Source of the DNA: Crocinitomicaceae bacterium TMED114
Lineage (GTDB): Bacteria > Bacteroidota > Bacteroidia > Flavobacteriales_D > Sanyastnellaceae
Assembly (NCBI GenBank): GCA_002172485.2
Contig: NHFP02000008.1
Span: 28,226 to 72,118 of the forward strand
DNA length: 43,893 nucleotides
Reading direction: 5' to 3'
Shown here: positions 34,554 through 43,893 of the stretch, piece after piece
Layout of the letters: each line of letters begins with the position of its first letter
Position numbering within the stretch: the stretch's first letter is position 1
The notes under the pieces: generated by a model
The model's database searches: none
What the model was told of the DNA's origin: nothing
What the model saw: only the letters and a program-made list of their open reading frames with translations
Made by a program: the position numbers and the translations under genes

Positions 34554-34891
34554 TGCAGCTTGGGGTTGTTGCGGTGCCGGTCAGCGTCGCGTTGGGTCTT
34601 CTTGTCGAGGTTGCGGCGGAAGGCCTCGCTGAGGTCAACGCCGGTCTGGTTGGCCAAGGCGGCGAGTACCCACAGGACGTCGGCCATCTCGTCGCCGAGG
34701 TCGCGCCCGGCATCGGACGGCTTCTCGCTCTGGTCGCCGTAGCGGCGGGCCATGATGCGGGCCAGTTCGCCGACCTCCTCGGTCAGGATGGCCATGTTGG
34801 TCAGTTCGCTGAAATAGCGGACGCCGATGGTGCTGATCCATTCATCGACTTGGGCCTGCAGATCGGCCAGGGTGGGGGAGTCGGGCGTCAT
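34550..34891 (-). CDS. MazG-like nucleotide pyrophosphohydrolase
   Basis: A 113-residue all-alpha NTP-PPase. The metal-binding motifs EEVGE (38-42) and DEMAD (67-71) are intact, as in MazG and dCTPase-like proteins that hydrolyse (d)NTPs to NMP and pyrophosphate. This is the short, single-domain form. Likely a housecleaning enzyme, with specific nucleotide unknown. It is coupled by 4-nt overlaps to dtd (upstream) and the propeller protein (downstream). dtd beside a MazG-like gene is a common pairing in Bacteroidota. Confidence 0.92.
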   Translation of the reverse strand: MTPDSPTLADLQAQVDEWISTIGVRYFSELTNMAILTEEVGELARIMARRYGDQSEKPSDAGRDLGDEMADVLWVLAALANQTGVDLSEAFRRNLDKKTQRDADRHRNNPKLQ

Positions 34892-35340
34892 TCTTTGTTG
34901 CGGGTGTCCATGGTGATGGTGACGGGGCCGTCGTTGATGAGGTCGACCTCCATCATGGCGCCGAACCGGCCGGTGGCGACCGGACGCTTGAGGTGGTCTT
35001 CCAATTGGCGGACAAAGCGCTCGTAGAGCGGGATGGCCGTGTCGGGCCGGGCGGCATGGATGAAGCTCGGCCGTGCGCCCTTTTTGGTCTTGGCGTGCAG
35101 GGTGAATTGGCTCACCACCAGCGCCTCGCCGGAGATGTCGGTCAGGGACCGGTTCATCTTGCCCTCGTCATCGGAGAAGATGCGCATCTCGGCCACCTTC
35201 CGGGCGAGCCAATCGGCATCCGCTTCCGCATCCTCGGCATGCACGCCGAGCAGGACCATCACGCCGGCCCCACAGGACCCGATGACCTCACCTCCTACGC
35301 GCACTTCGGCGCGGCTCACCCGTTGAACGACCACCCGCAT
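34888..35340 (-). CDS. dtd: D-aminoacyl-tRNA deacylase
   Basis: A 150-residue enzyme removing D-amino acids (and Gly mischarged on tRNA-Ala) from tRNA. It begins MRVVVQRVSRAEV, the family start. The substrate-recognition motif SQFTL is at 77-81 and the Gly-cisPro motif NDGPVT at 136-141. Length is typical for DTD1. It starts 9 nt after the membrane protease-like gene. Confidence 0.97.
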   Translation of the reverse strand: MRVVVQRVSRAEVRVGGEVIGSCGAGVMVLLGVHAEDAEADADWLARKVAEMRIFSDDEGKMNRSLTDISGEALVVSQFTLHAKTKKGARPSFIHAARPDTAIPLYERFVRQLEDHLKRPVATGRFGAMMEVDLINDGPVTITMDTRNKE

Positions 35341-35349
35341 GCCGGCAAA

Positions 35350-36051
35350 TTAACCGAGGAGGGATTGTGACCACGAGCGGATGGTCTGGAAAACCAGTTT
35401 GGCGTCCTCCCATCCTTCGAAGGCCCAACCTTTCATGAAATGCAACGGGGCATCCAGCCCCGAACCCAAGATGAAAGCCAGGGCGACGCCATATCCGAGC
35501 AGAAACGCGGTGGGCAGAAAGGCGATTGAAAAGGCATGCCCAGCCATTCGGAAATCGGTTTGATTCGGATGAAGTTGTCGCAAATGTCCCGCCAAGCTGA
35601 CGCCGAGAAGCATTCCGAAACAGGCAGACTCCCATGTTTTTGGCAGTTGCAGCATGCGCATCAGCGCGATTTCGGCGAGCAACAGCATGGGAATGAAATA
35701 GGGCGCGAGGTAGAGCAGCCAGTGGCCAGGTGGTTGAAACAGAACATGCCCACTTCCGTCTTCACGGACCTTCAATTCACGCACAGGAATGAGGGTGAGC
35801 ATGGCCACAATGGCATGCAAGGCTTCGTGTTCAATCGTGGTGATGAACCGCCCCCAACGTGCATGTCGCCACCATGTGAACCACAAGAGCAATGTGGCAG
35901 TGAGCGAAACCCAAAGGGGCCACCATGCGGACCATGTCAGGGAATCGCCCAGCGAGATGAGCGCCATGGCTGCTGCAGGGAGGCCAATCCATGCGGCGAG
36001 GCCAATAGGCCAGCGGAGCCAATCAATCGCGATTCGAATGCCGTTTCTCAC
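35350..36051 (-). CDS. Membrane HExxH metalloprotease-like protein (M50B/DUF3267-like)
   Basis: A 233-residue polytopic protein. HEALH at about 75-79 is an HExxH zinc motif at a membrane face. HPNQTDF at about 162-168 sits in a later loop, where site-2 proteases and related families place the third ligand. Four to five hydrophobic helices surround these. This suggests an intramembrane or membrane-bound zinc protease, though some such families are inactive. The start GTG at 36051 is chosen because it overlaps the upstream TGA as GTGA, like its neighbours. The ATG at 36105 would overlap that gene by 58 nt and adds 18 basic residues. Target unknown. Confidence 0.72.
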   Translation of the reverse strand: MRNGIRIAIDWLRWPIGLAAWIGLPAAAMALISLGDSLTWSAWWPLWVSLTATLLLWFTWWRHARWGRFITTIEHEALHAIVAMLTLIPVRELKVREDGSGHVLFQPPGHWLLYLAPYFIPMLLLAEIALMRMLQLPKTWESACFGMLLGVSLAGHLRQLHPNQTDFRMAGHAFSIAFLPTAFLLGYGVALAFILGSGLDAPLHFMKGWAFEGWEDAKLVFQTIRSWSQSLLG

Positions 36052-37526
36052 GGCGCCGAAACTGGAGTTTCTACCCGCACTTGGACGTCTTGAGCGGATG
36101 GCCACCGGACCTTGAGCCAGCGGGTCAAGGAGGCCTCCAAATCGGTTTTCGCCACTGGATTGAGTGTGTCCGACCAGGTGACCACAAGTTGGTCTTGGCT
36201 GGTTGACGCATCACTGTCCTCCCTGGAATGAACCGCGATGCGTCCCCAACGGACGGAGGAGGCAAAGGGTTGTGTGGCCAGCAATTCTTCGCCGAGGCTT
36301 TCGGGCAAACGCGCATCCTGAAGTCGACGGAACTCGCCTTCCACCAAGGTCAGTTCTGCCCGGAGTTGCGCCAATTCCTTGTCCTTGGCAGACAAGTCCG
36401 CGTAACTGTTCATCATGAGCTGCACTTGGTCCTGGAGGTCTTCGATGTCCGCCTCATCGATGCTCGTTCGGAACACGGAGAGGACGATGTCGGGGTGCGC
36501 AAAGGCCAACTGCTTTTGCCATTCTGCCTCCTGTTCGTCGGAGATCGGTTTTCCGAGAATCTCCACCCGCAACTCCGGGGGGGCGATGGACCGGTCGATT
36601 TCCGCGGTGACCGACGTTCCTGCGAGCGTCATGTTGTTGTCCACGAAGTCTCGGAGTGCAGCGTCTTCTCTGCTGTCGACCACGATGCCGAAGAAAATGA
36701 AGGCGGAAGGTCCGAGCAGGGCAAGGAAGAGGAGGGCAGACAAACGCTTGTACCGCCGCTCCACAGCAGGCTCCACGTAGTGCAGAATGGGGAATCGCAG
36801 GTAGCGGACGACCACCCAGGTGGAGAGTGCGATGAGCGCGGTGTTGATGAGGAACAGGTAGAATCCGCCGAGCAGGAAATTCCATTCCCCATTGGCCAAG
36901 CCATAGCCAGCCGTGCACAGCGGTGGCATCAGGGCGGTGGCAATGGCGACACCGGGAATGACATTGGATTTCTCCTTGCGGGATCCCGCTAGGATGCCGG
37001 CCAATCCGCCGAAGAGGGCGACGACCACGTCGAGTAGGGTTGGTTGGGTTCTCGACAGCAACTCGCTGGATGCCTCGTTGAGGGGCGAGGTAAAGAAGTA
37101 GAGGGCGCTGGTGAGGATGGCGAAGCCGACCGCAATGGTCAGGTTGCTGAGGGCGTTTTTGAATGTGGTGGCATCATTGGTTCCCAAGCCCAAGCCGATC
37201 CCCATGATGGGCCCCATCAATGGGCTGATGAGCATGGCGCCGATGACCACTGCCGTGGAATCTACGTTGAGGCCGATGGAACAGATGATGATGCTGAAGA
37301 CGAGAATCCACAGGTTGAACCCGCGGAATTCAATGTCTTTCTTGATGCCGGCGATCGTCTGTTCCGGATCGGCGAGGTCGATGATGCGGAACCGTGAGAT
37401 GGCGAGGGGACGCAGAAGGTCAGAGATGCCCCGAAGCACACTTTGTGCTGTCCCCGAGGGGGTGGGGTTCTCGCTTGGGCCCTGATCAGCGCCGTCCATC
37501 GGCTGTTGTGGATCCTCGTTGGACAT
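36048..37526 (-). CDS. DUF389-family membrane protein with coiled-coil C-terminus
   Basis: A 492-residue protein. After a disordered N-terminus (~50 residues), the DUF389 membrane core starts near FRGFNLWILVFSIIICSIGLN and includes GAMLISPLMGPIMGIGLGLG and GVAIATALMPPLCTAGYGLA, the family hallmarks. About seven helices are visible. The last ~220 residues are soluble: a mixed alpha/beta region, a coiled coil (DLSAKDKELAQLRAELTLVEG) and a small C-terminal domain. The function of DUF389 proteins is not established. The Met at 37526 is chosen because the 24 residues before it show no conservation-like features. The start faces purL across a 120-bp divergent gap. The stop overlaps the protease-like gene. 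Confidence 0.85.
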   Translation of the reverse strand: MSNEDPQQPMDGADQGPSENPTPSGTAQSVLRGISDLLRPLAISRFRIIDLADPEQTIAGIKKDIEFRGFNLWILVFSIIICSIGLNVDSTAVVIGAMLISPLMGPIMGIGLGLGTNDATTFKNALSNLTIAVGFAILTSALYFFTSPLNEASSELLSRTQPTLLDVVVALFGGLAGILAGSRKEKSNVIPGVAIATALMPPLCTAGYGLANGEWNFLLGGFYLFLINTALIALSTWVVVRYLRFPILHYVEPAVERRYKRLSALLFLALLGPSAFIFFGIVVDSREDAALRDFVDNNMTLAGTSVTAEIDRSIAPPELRVEILGKPISDEQEAEWQKQLAFAHPDIVLSVFRTSIDEADIEDLQDQVQLMMNSYADLSAKDKELAQLRAELTLVEGEFRRLQDARLPESLGEELLATQPFASSVRWGRIAVHSREDSDASTSQDQLVVTWSDTLNPVAKTDLEASLTRWLKVRWPSAQDVQVRVETPVSAP

Positions 37527-37646
37527 GTGAATGGTCTGCGAAATGGCGTGCACAAACGGTGCTGGCCTTTGGTGTGAACTTAGGCGATGGGGGCGCACCG
37601 CTTCCTACCTTCGCGGGACGATTTCGCACCCCCGACCGTTCGCAAC

Positions 37647-39890
<2,244 letters not shown>

Positions 39891-39920
39891 GCCGGACCGT
39901 TTTTCGTTCCCTGACTGCGC

Positions 39921-40730
39921 ATGCGCCTTCTCCGCTTCCTCATCAGCCGAACCTTCTGGGTCCAATTGGGCGTGGCAGTGGTGTTGGGGGGAATTGGATT
40001 CGTCGCGATGAATGTGGGGTTGCGGGCCTTCACCCGCCACAGTGAGCGCATTGCCGTCCCAGAAGTTGTCGGCCTGGATCGAACCGGCGCAGCCGTGAGT
40101 TTGGAAGCCGCCGGTCTTCGGTCCGTGGTCATCGACAGCCTCTACAATGCCGACGGGCAGCCCGGTGCTGTGGTCGAGCAGGACCCCGCCGCCGGCGTGG
40201 AAGTCAAGGGCACACGCAACGTGTACCTGACCGTGTACCGTTCGACTCCGCCGAGCGAACGCCTTGAAATTGAGGAAGGCATGGACGCCAACGTCGCCCG
40301 CATCCTGCTGGATGTGAAGGGGTTCGCGTTCCGGGAGCGGTATGCACCGACCGATGAATTGGCCGGTCTCGTTCTCGGTGTCGAGAGCACGGCAGGGGAT
40401 TCCATCGGTCCGGATGACCGTTTGCCGAAGGGGGCGGAGTTGGTGTTGGTCATCGGAGAGCGCACGGAGCAGCAGGTGGTGCTGCCGGACTTGGTGGGAC
40501 GCTCCTTTGGGCAAGCCACCCGTGCGGTGGAGGAGGCCGGTTTGCTGGAGGGCCGTTGGCGTTGGTCGCGCCTGGCTTTGGATGCGATGGACACGGCCCG
40601 CGCCGTCATTGTGAGTCAACTCCCCGAGTATGTGCCGGGTCGCCAAGTGCGGGCTGGTTCAGAAATCGACCTTGAGATTTTCTTGCCCGAAATTGAGGGC
40701 GTAGAGGATTCAGAATCCCTGTTCGAATGA
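39921..40730 (+). CDS. Membrane-anchored triple-PASTA protein
   Basis: A 269-residue protein with one N-terminal membrane helix (about 11-33) and three PASTA-type repeats in the periplasm, starting near IAVPEVVGLDRTGAAVSLE (44), LEIEEGMDANVARILL (113) and VVLPDLVGRSFGQATRAVEE (186). The middle copy is the most diverged. PASTA domains bind peptidoglycan stem peptides or act as spacers. No kinase or PBP domain is attached. The location before an RluD-type gene is common in Bacteroidota. The stop overlaps the next start by 4 nt. Confidence 0.92.
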   Translation: MRLLRFLISRTFWVQLGVAVVLGGIGFVAMNVGLRAFTRHSERIAVPEVVGLDRTGAAVSLEAAGLRSVVIDSLYNADGQPGAVVEQDPAAGVEVKGTRNVYLTVYRSTPPSERLEIEEGMDANVARILLDVKGFAFRERYAPTDELAGLVLGVESTAGDSIGPDDRLPKGAELVLVIGERTEQQVVLPDLVGRSFGQATRAVEEAGLLEGRWRWSRLALDAMDTARAVIVSQLPEYVPGRQVRAGSEIDLEIFLPEIEGVEDSESLFE

Positions 40731-42655
40731 AGACTTTGTCCGCTCGCCTGCTGTTTTTGATGCCCGCCCTGGTGGCGGCTGGCCCCGTTCTCTCCCAAGA
40801 AGTGGAGCGGGACCTGCAGTTCGTCCCTGTGTCGGAGTCGCGGTCCGCAGCGGCCCCGTCTGCCCAGCGTGGCGGTGGCAGCCTGACTTTGCCCTTCTTC
40901 GACGATTTCGCGTCGCCCACCTTCGCTGTGGAGGAGGGACCCGCTGAGCTGGTGCGCTGGTCGGATGCGTCGGCCCGACGTACGATGACGTATGCCATCG
41001 ATGCCCCGACGATCGGCACGGCCACTTTGGATGGCCTGCGGTTCAACGGGTTTCCTTACGCGTTCAATCCGGACGCCACCGGATGGGCGGACACGTTGAC
41101 TTCCGAGCCCATCAACCTCGCCGGCCGGACGCCCGAGGACAACATTTACCTGACCTTCTTCTACCAAGGCGGTGGCCGCGGCAATGCGCCCGATGAGAAT
41201 GACAGCCTCGTCGTGGAGTTTCTCGCGCCGGATGGGGGAGATGAATTCGGTTGGACCCAGGTGTGGTCGGACATCGGCGCCGAGATGGACACCTTCGCGT
41301 TGGCCGCCATTCACGTGGACCAGCTCGTCCACCTGCAGGACGGATTCCGTTTCCGATTCCGCAACCACGGGGCGCTGGCCGGCAACGTCGACCTGTGGCA
41401 CATCGATTATGTGCTGCTCGACGACAACCTGAATCCAGACAACCTTGGCTTCTTCGAGGTGGCTTTCGTCGATCCACGCCATGCCCTCACGGCGCCGTAT
41501 TCCATCATGCCGTGGTCGCACTTCCTGTCGGATCCCGCGACCTTCATGCGCGACAGCATGGAAACCCGTCACCGCAACATGAGCGCGTTTCAGGCGGACA
41601 ACGTCACCTGTGGCCTCAAGGTCCGCAATGCCGAGACCGGCGTGGTCGAGGATTTCCTGAATCCTTTCTCCAACACCTTCGTCGCCCCGTTTGAGGTCTT
41701 CCAAACGCCGTACTACGTGCAGGAGGGTGCCAATGGCGTCGCCGCAAGTGGGTTTGCTTTCAGCGATCCCGGCAACGACACCGCCGCGACCTTCGAGGTC
41801 AGCTTGTACGAGGACGCCATCGGCATTCTGGAGCAGGAGCGGGTTGGCGTGCCCGACAACGACAGCATCGTCTTCGTCCAAACCTTCCGCAATGAGTACG
41901 CTTACGACGACGGCACGGCGGAGAAAGCGTATGGCCTGACCACGGGGGGTGGAAAGTTGGCGATGCGCTACGACCTCGCGGTGCCCGATACCCTGTATGG
42001 TCTGGCCATCCACTTCACGCCGTACTACGACCAGCAGTCCAACCAGAACTTCCTGCTCCGGGCCTGGGCCGATGACGACGGGATGCCGGGCGAGGAGCTC
42101 GGAGAGAACTTCCTGTTTCACCAGCCGGCCTACTTCACCGACGGGGCCGATGTGTTCGCTTACTACGAGTATGACGATTCGATTCCGGTGGAAGGCACCG
42201 TCCATGTGGGCATGGTGCAGGAAGCGGGTTTTTCGCTCAACCTGGGATTGGACAAGAACACCGATTACAATTTCACCCGCCTCCACTACCAACTCGGGTT
42301 GGGTGCGGAATGGACCCTGTCCACCATTGAGGGCAGTGTGATGATCCGCCCGGTGTTGCAGGCTGGGGTCGACGACGTGTTTGTCGCCGTCGAAGAGGCC
42401 GAGGGTGCAGAGACGCCCTCGGTGCAGGTTTGGCCCAATCCTGCCCGCGACCGGATGACGGTGCGTTGGGACGGCGCTGAAACGGCGGAACGCTGGACGG
42501 TGTTGGACTTGTCCGGACGCGTCCTCGAATCGGGTCTGTGGCCTTCCAGCGCTGGGCGCATCGAACTGGCGGTCGCCGATTTGCCGCGGGGCATGGCCCT
42601 GGTGGTGGTCGAGTCCGCCTCGGGCCGCCACATTCAACGCATCGCCCTCCACTGA
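40727..42655 (+). CDS. T9SS-secreted protein with type A C-terminal sorting domain
   Basis: A 642-residue protein with a signal peptide (cleavage near GPVLSQEV). The central part is a beta-rich domain without a family I recognise. The last ~78 residues are a type A T9SS sorting domain: VWPNPARDRMTV (about 568-579), VLDLSGRVLESG, LPRGMALVVVESASGRHIQRIAL. Such domains direct secretion through the type IX system and are usually cleaved during attachment to the outer surface. This fits the presence of gldB/gldC in the window. It is translationally coupled to the PASTA gene upstream and rluD downstream (1-nt overlap). Confidence 0.92.
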   Translation: MKTLSARLLFLMPALVAAGPVLSQEVERDLQFVPVSESRSAAAPSAQRGGGSLTLPFFDDFASPTFAVEEGPAELVRWSDASARRTMTYAIDAPTIGTATLDGLRFNGFPYAFNPDATGWADTLTSEPINLAGRTPEDNIYLTFFYQGGGRGNAPDENDSLVVEFLAPDGGDEFGWTQVWSDIGAEMDTFALAAIHVDQLVHLQDGFRFRFRNHGALAGNVDLWHIDYVLLDDNLNPDNLGFFEVAFVDPRHALTAPYSIMPWSHFLSDPATFMRDSMETRHRNMSAFQADNVTCGLKVRNAETGVVEDFLNPFSNTFVAPFEVFQTPYYVQEGANGVAASGFAFSDPGNDTAATFEVSLYEDAIGILEQERVGVPDNDSIVFVQTFRNEYAYDDGTAEKAYGLTTGGGKLAMRYDLAVPDTLYGLAIHFTPYYDQQSNQNFLLRAWADDDGMPGEELGENFLFHQPAYFTDGADVFAYYEYDDSIPVEGTVHVGMVQEAGFSLNLGLDKNTDYNFTRLHYQLGLGAEWTLSTIEGSVMIRPVLQAGVDDVFVAVEEAEGAETPSVQVWPNPARDRMTVRWDGAETAERWTVLDLSGRVLESGLWPSSAGRIELAVADLPRGMALVVVESASGRHIQRIALH

Positions 42656-43698
42656 TGGCGGAAGACACCCCGGAAGCGAACCTGCCCGACGGGGACGAGC
42701 TGTTCGAGCACCACCGCATCGTGGCCGACAAGGGCCAGAGTTTGCTGCGTGTCGACAAGTTCCTCTTCAACCTTCTTCCCAACACGTCGCGCAACCGGCT
42801 GCAGATGGCCGCCAAGAGTGGCTATGTGCGCGTCAATGGCAAAGCGGTCAAGTCCAACTACAAAGTCCGTCCCCACGACATCGTGACCCTCGAGCTGCCG
42901 CAGCCTGTGCGGGAGTTCGAATTGATCGCGGAGGACATCCCCCTCGACATTCGGTATGAAGACGTGGATGTGGCTGTGTTGCACAAACCTGCTGGCCTCG
43001 TGGTGCACCCCGGATTCGGCAACTTCAACGGCACCTTGGTCAACGGCCTGCTGTACCACTTTGAGCAGCTGCCCACCGCCGAAGGCCAGCCGGCACCGCG
43101 GCCGGGTCTGGTCCACCGTCTCGACAAGGACACGACGGGCCTGATGGTGATCGGCAAGACCGAGCACGCCATGGTGTCGTTGAGCGAGCAGTTTTTTGAA
43201 CGCACCACGGAGCGTCGGTACCACGCCCTCGTGTGGGGGGACGTCGCAGAGGACGGCACGGTGGAAGGCCACATCGGGCGGTCGCACAAGGACCGCAAGG
43301 TGCAGGCTGTCTTTCCTCAAGGGGAGGAGGGCAAGCACGCCGTGACGCACTACCGCGTCCTCGAGCGGTTGGGTCCGGTCACCTTGGTGGAATGCAAGCT
43401 GGAGACGGGCCGCACGCACCAGATCCGGGTGCACATGCAGTACATCGGCCACCCGCTCTTCGGCGACAAGACCTACGGTGGCGCACAGATTGTGAAAGGA
43501 TTGCCCAGCGGCAAGTACAATCAGTTCATTGCCAACAGCTTTGACATTCTGCCCCGCCAGGCGTTGCACGCGAAGTCTCTCGGCTTCACCCATCCGGGCA
43601 GCGGGGAGTTCATGCAATTCGAGGGTGAGCTCCCGGAGGACATGAGCACGGTGTTGGCGCGCTGGCGCCGATACCTCGGGGCCACAACGGCCCCCTGA
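42655..43698 (+). CDS. rluD: RluA-family 23S rRNA pseudouridine synthase, RluD-like
   Basis: A 347-residue enzyme. An S4-like RNA-binding domain is at about 30-90 (LLRVDKFLFNLLPNTSRNRLQ...). The catalytic motif HRLDKDTTG is at 154-162 with Asp157. Later KLETGRTHQIRVHMQYIGHPLFGD is the typical RluA-family segment. RluD modifies positions 1911, 1915 and 1917 of E. coli 23S rRNA. The exact sites here are inferred. The ATG at 42655 shares a base with the previous TGA. The long open frame upstream (42538) lies within the preceding gene. Confidence 0.95.
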   Translation: MAEDTPEANLPDGDELFEHHRIVADKGQSLLRVDKFLFNLLPNTSRNRLQMAAKSGYVRVNGKAVKSNYKVRPHDIVTLELPQPVREFELIAEDIPLDIRYEDVDVAVLHKPAGLVVHPGFGNFNGTLVNGLLYHFEQLPTAEGQPAPRPGLVHRLDKDTTGLMVIGKTEHAMVSLSEQFFERTTERRYHALVWGDVAEDGTVEGHIGRSHKDRKVQAVFPQGEEGKHAVTHYRVLERLGPVTLVECKLETGRTHQIRVHMQYIGHPLFGDKTYGGAQIVKGLPSGKYNQFIANSFDILPRQALHAKSLGFTHPGSGEFMQFEGELPEDMSTVLARWRRYLGATTAP

Positions 43699-43771
43699 TT
43701 CAGTCGAGTGTCACGCTCAGCGCCCGGGGCAGGGTTTCCACGGGAACGGCAAATCCGATACAACCATTGTG

Positions 43772-43893
43772 TCAATTGCGAGACTGCAAGGTCTCGAGCT
43801 CGTTGGTGGCCGTTTCCCAATCGTTGAGGGCTTCTTGCAGGGCCGCTTGGACTTTTTCAAACTGGTAGGCCATGTCGACGGTGGCCATGCGGT
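43772..43893 (-). CDS. C-terminal end of a coiled-coil protein, possibly an ABC-F ATPase
   Basis: The minus strand enters from the right edge with 39 readable codons ending QSRN and TGA at 43774-43772. The residues MAYQFEKVQAALQEALNDW and ETATNELETLQ form a coiled coil, resembling the C-terminal tail of ABC-F translation factors, but the fragment is too short to be sure. The same frame continues past the TGA for 23 further sense codons to TGA at 43702-43700 (see findings). Confidence 0.55.
   Translation of the reverse strand, partial: RMATVDMAYQFEKVQAALQEALNDWETATNELETLQSRN

Noticed and set aside
37608-37615. TACCTTCG as the purL promoter
   Set aside because: It resembles a -7 box with one change, but no TTG element lies at the right distance, so it is mentioned only within the gene entry.
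40616-42652. 678-codon open frame antisense to the T9SS protein
   Set aside because: Same reason; no start context or family motif.

Overview
The window is 43.9 kb of GC-rich chromosome from a member of the Bacteroidota, most likely a marine or aquatic Flavobacteriales-type lineage. This rests on the Bacteroidota form of the division/cell-wall (dcw) cluster, on gldB and gldC beside it, on a type IX secretion (T9SS) sorting domain, on a TTG/TAnnTTTG-type promoter, and on a giant surface protein built from Cys-bounded GCTD...NY...DDGSC repeats. Nothing looks like a prophage, insertion sequence, integron or CRISPR array, and I saw no rRNA or tRNA gene.

Layout. (1) 2-4885 (+): 3' part of a giant secreted modular protein with eleven short Cys repeats and a dockerin-like EF-hand tail, ended by a strong hairpin terminator. 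(2) 4971-8867 (+): a tightly packed five-gene run: short-chain dehydrogenase, secreted M28 peptidase, nitroreductase, small tail-anchored protein, exported probable outer-membrane protein. (3) 8948-10067 (-): a MarR regulator followed by a YceI protein, with an 18-bp palindrome lying on the predicted promoter. (4) 10170-26661 (-): an uninterrupted dcw cluster in the order mraZ, rsmH, ftsL-like, ftsI, murE, mraY, murD, ftsW, murG, murC, ftsQ, ftsA, ftsZ, yqeY. Most junctions overlap by 1-8 nt. The exception is a 169-bp structured gap before ftsZ. (5) 26976-28365 (+): alpha/beta hydrolase and engB. (6) 28366-29798 (-): gldB-gldC. (7) 29888-31589 (+): outer-membrane barrel protein and nadE. (8) 31593-37526 (-): DUF389 membrane protein, HExxH membrane protease-like protein, dtd, MazG-like pyrophosphohydrolase and a very large BNR/sortilin-type propeller protein. 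(9) 37647-43698 (+): purL, a triple-PASTA protein, a T9SS cargo protein and an RluD-type pseudouridine synthase. (10) 43772-43893 (-): the C-terminal end of another gene.

How the genes work together. The dcw block supplies UDP-MurNAc-pentapeptide synthesis (MurC, MurD, MurE), lipid I and II formation (MraY, MurG), septal polymerisation and cross-linking (FtsW, FtsI) and the divisome scaffold (FtsQ, FtsL-like, FtsA, FtsZ). MraZ probably controls it through five 10-bp-phased TGGNN boxes just upstream of its own start. GldB and GldC belong to the gliding/T9SS machinery of the phylum, and the T9SS-tagged protein at 40727-42655 is a likely cargo.

Most notable observations: the phased MraZ operator; the structured ftsA-ftsZ spacer holding a perfect extended Shine-Dalgarno sequence with no start codon behind it; the MarR operator lying on a promoter that predicts a leaderless GUG-start mRNA; the dockerin-like tail on the repeat protein; and a short-form PurL whose base use looks richer in G+C than its neighbours. 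Coordinates and motifs were read by eye. Family names come from recognised motifs, not from database searches.
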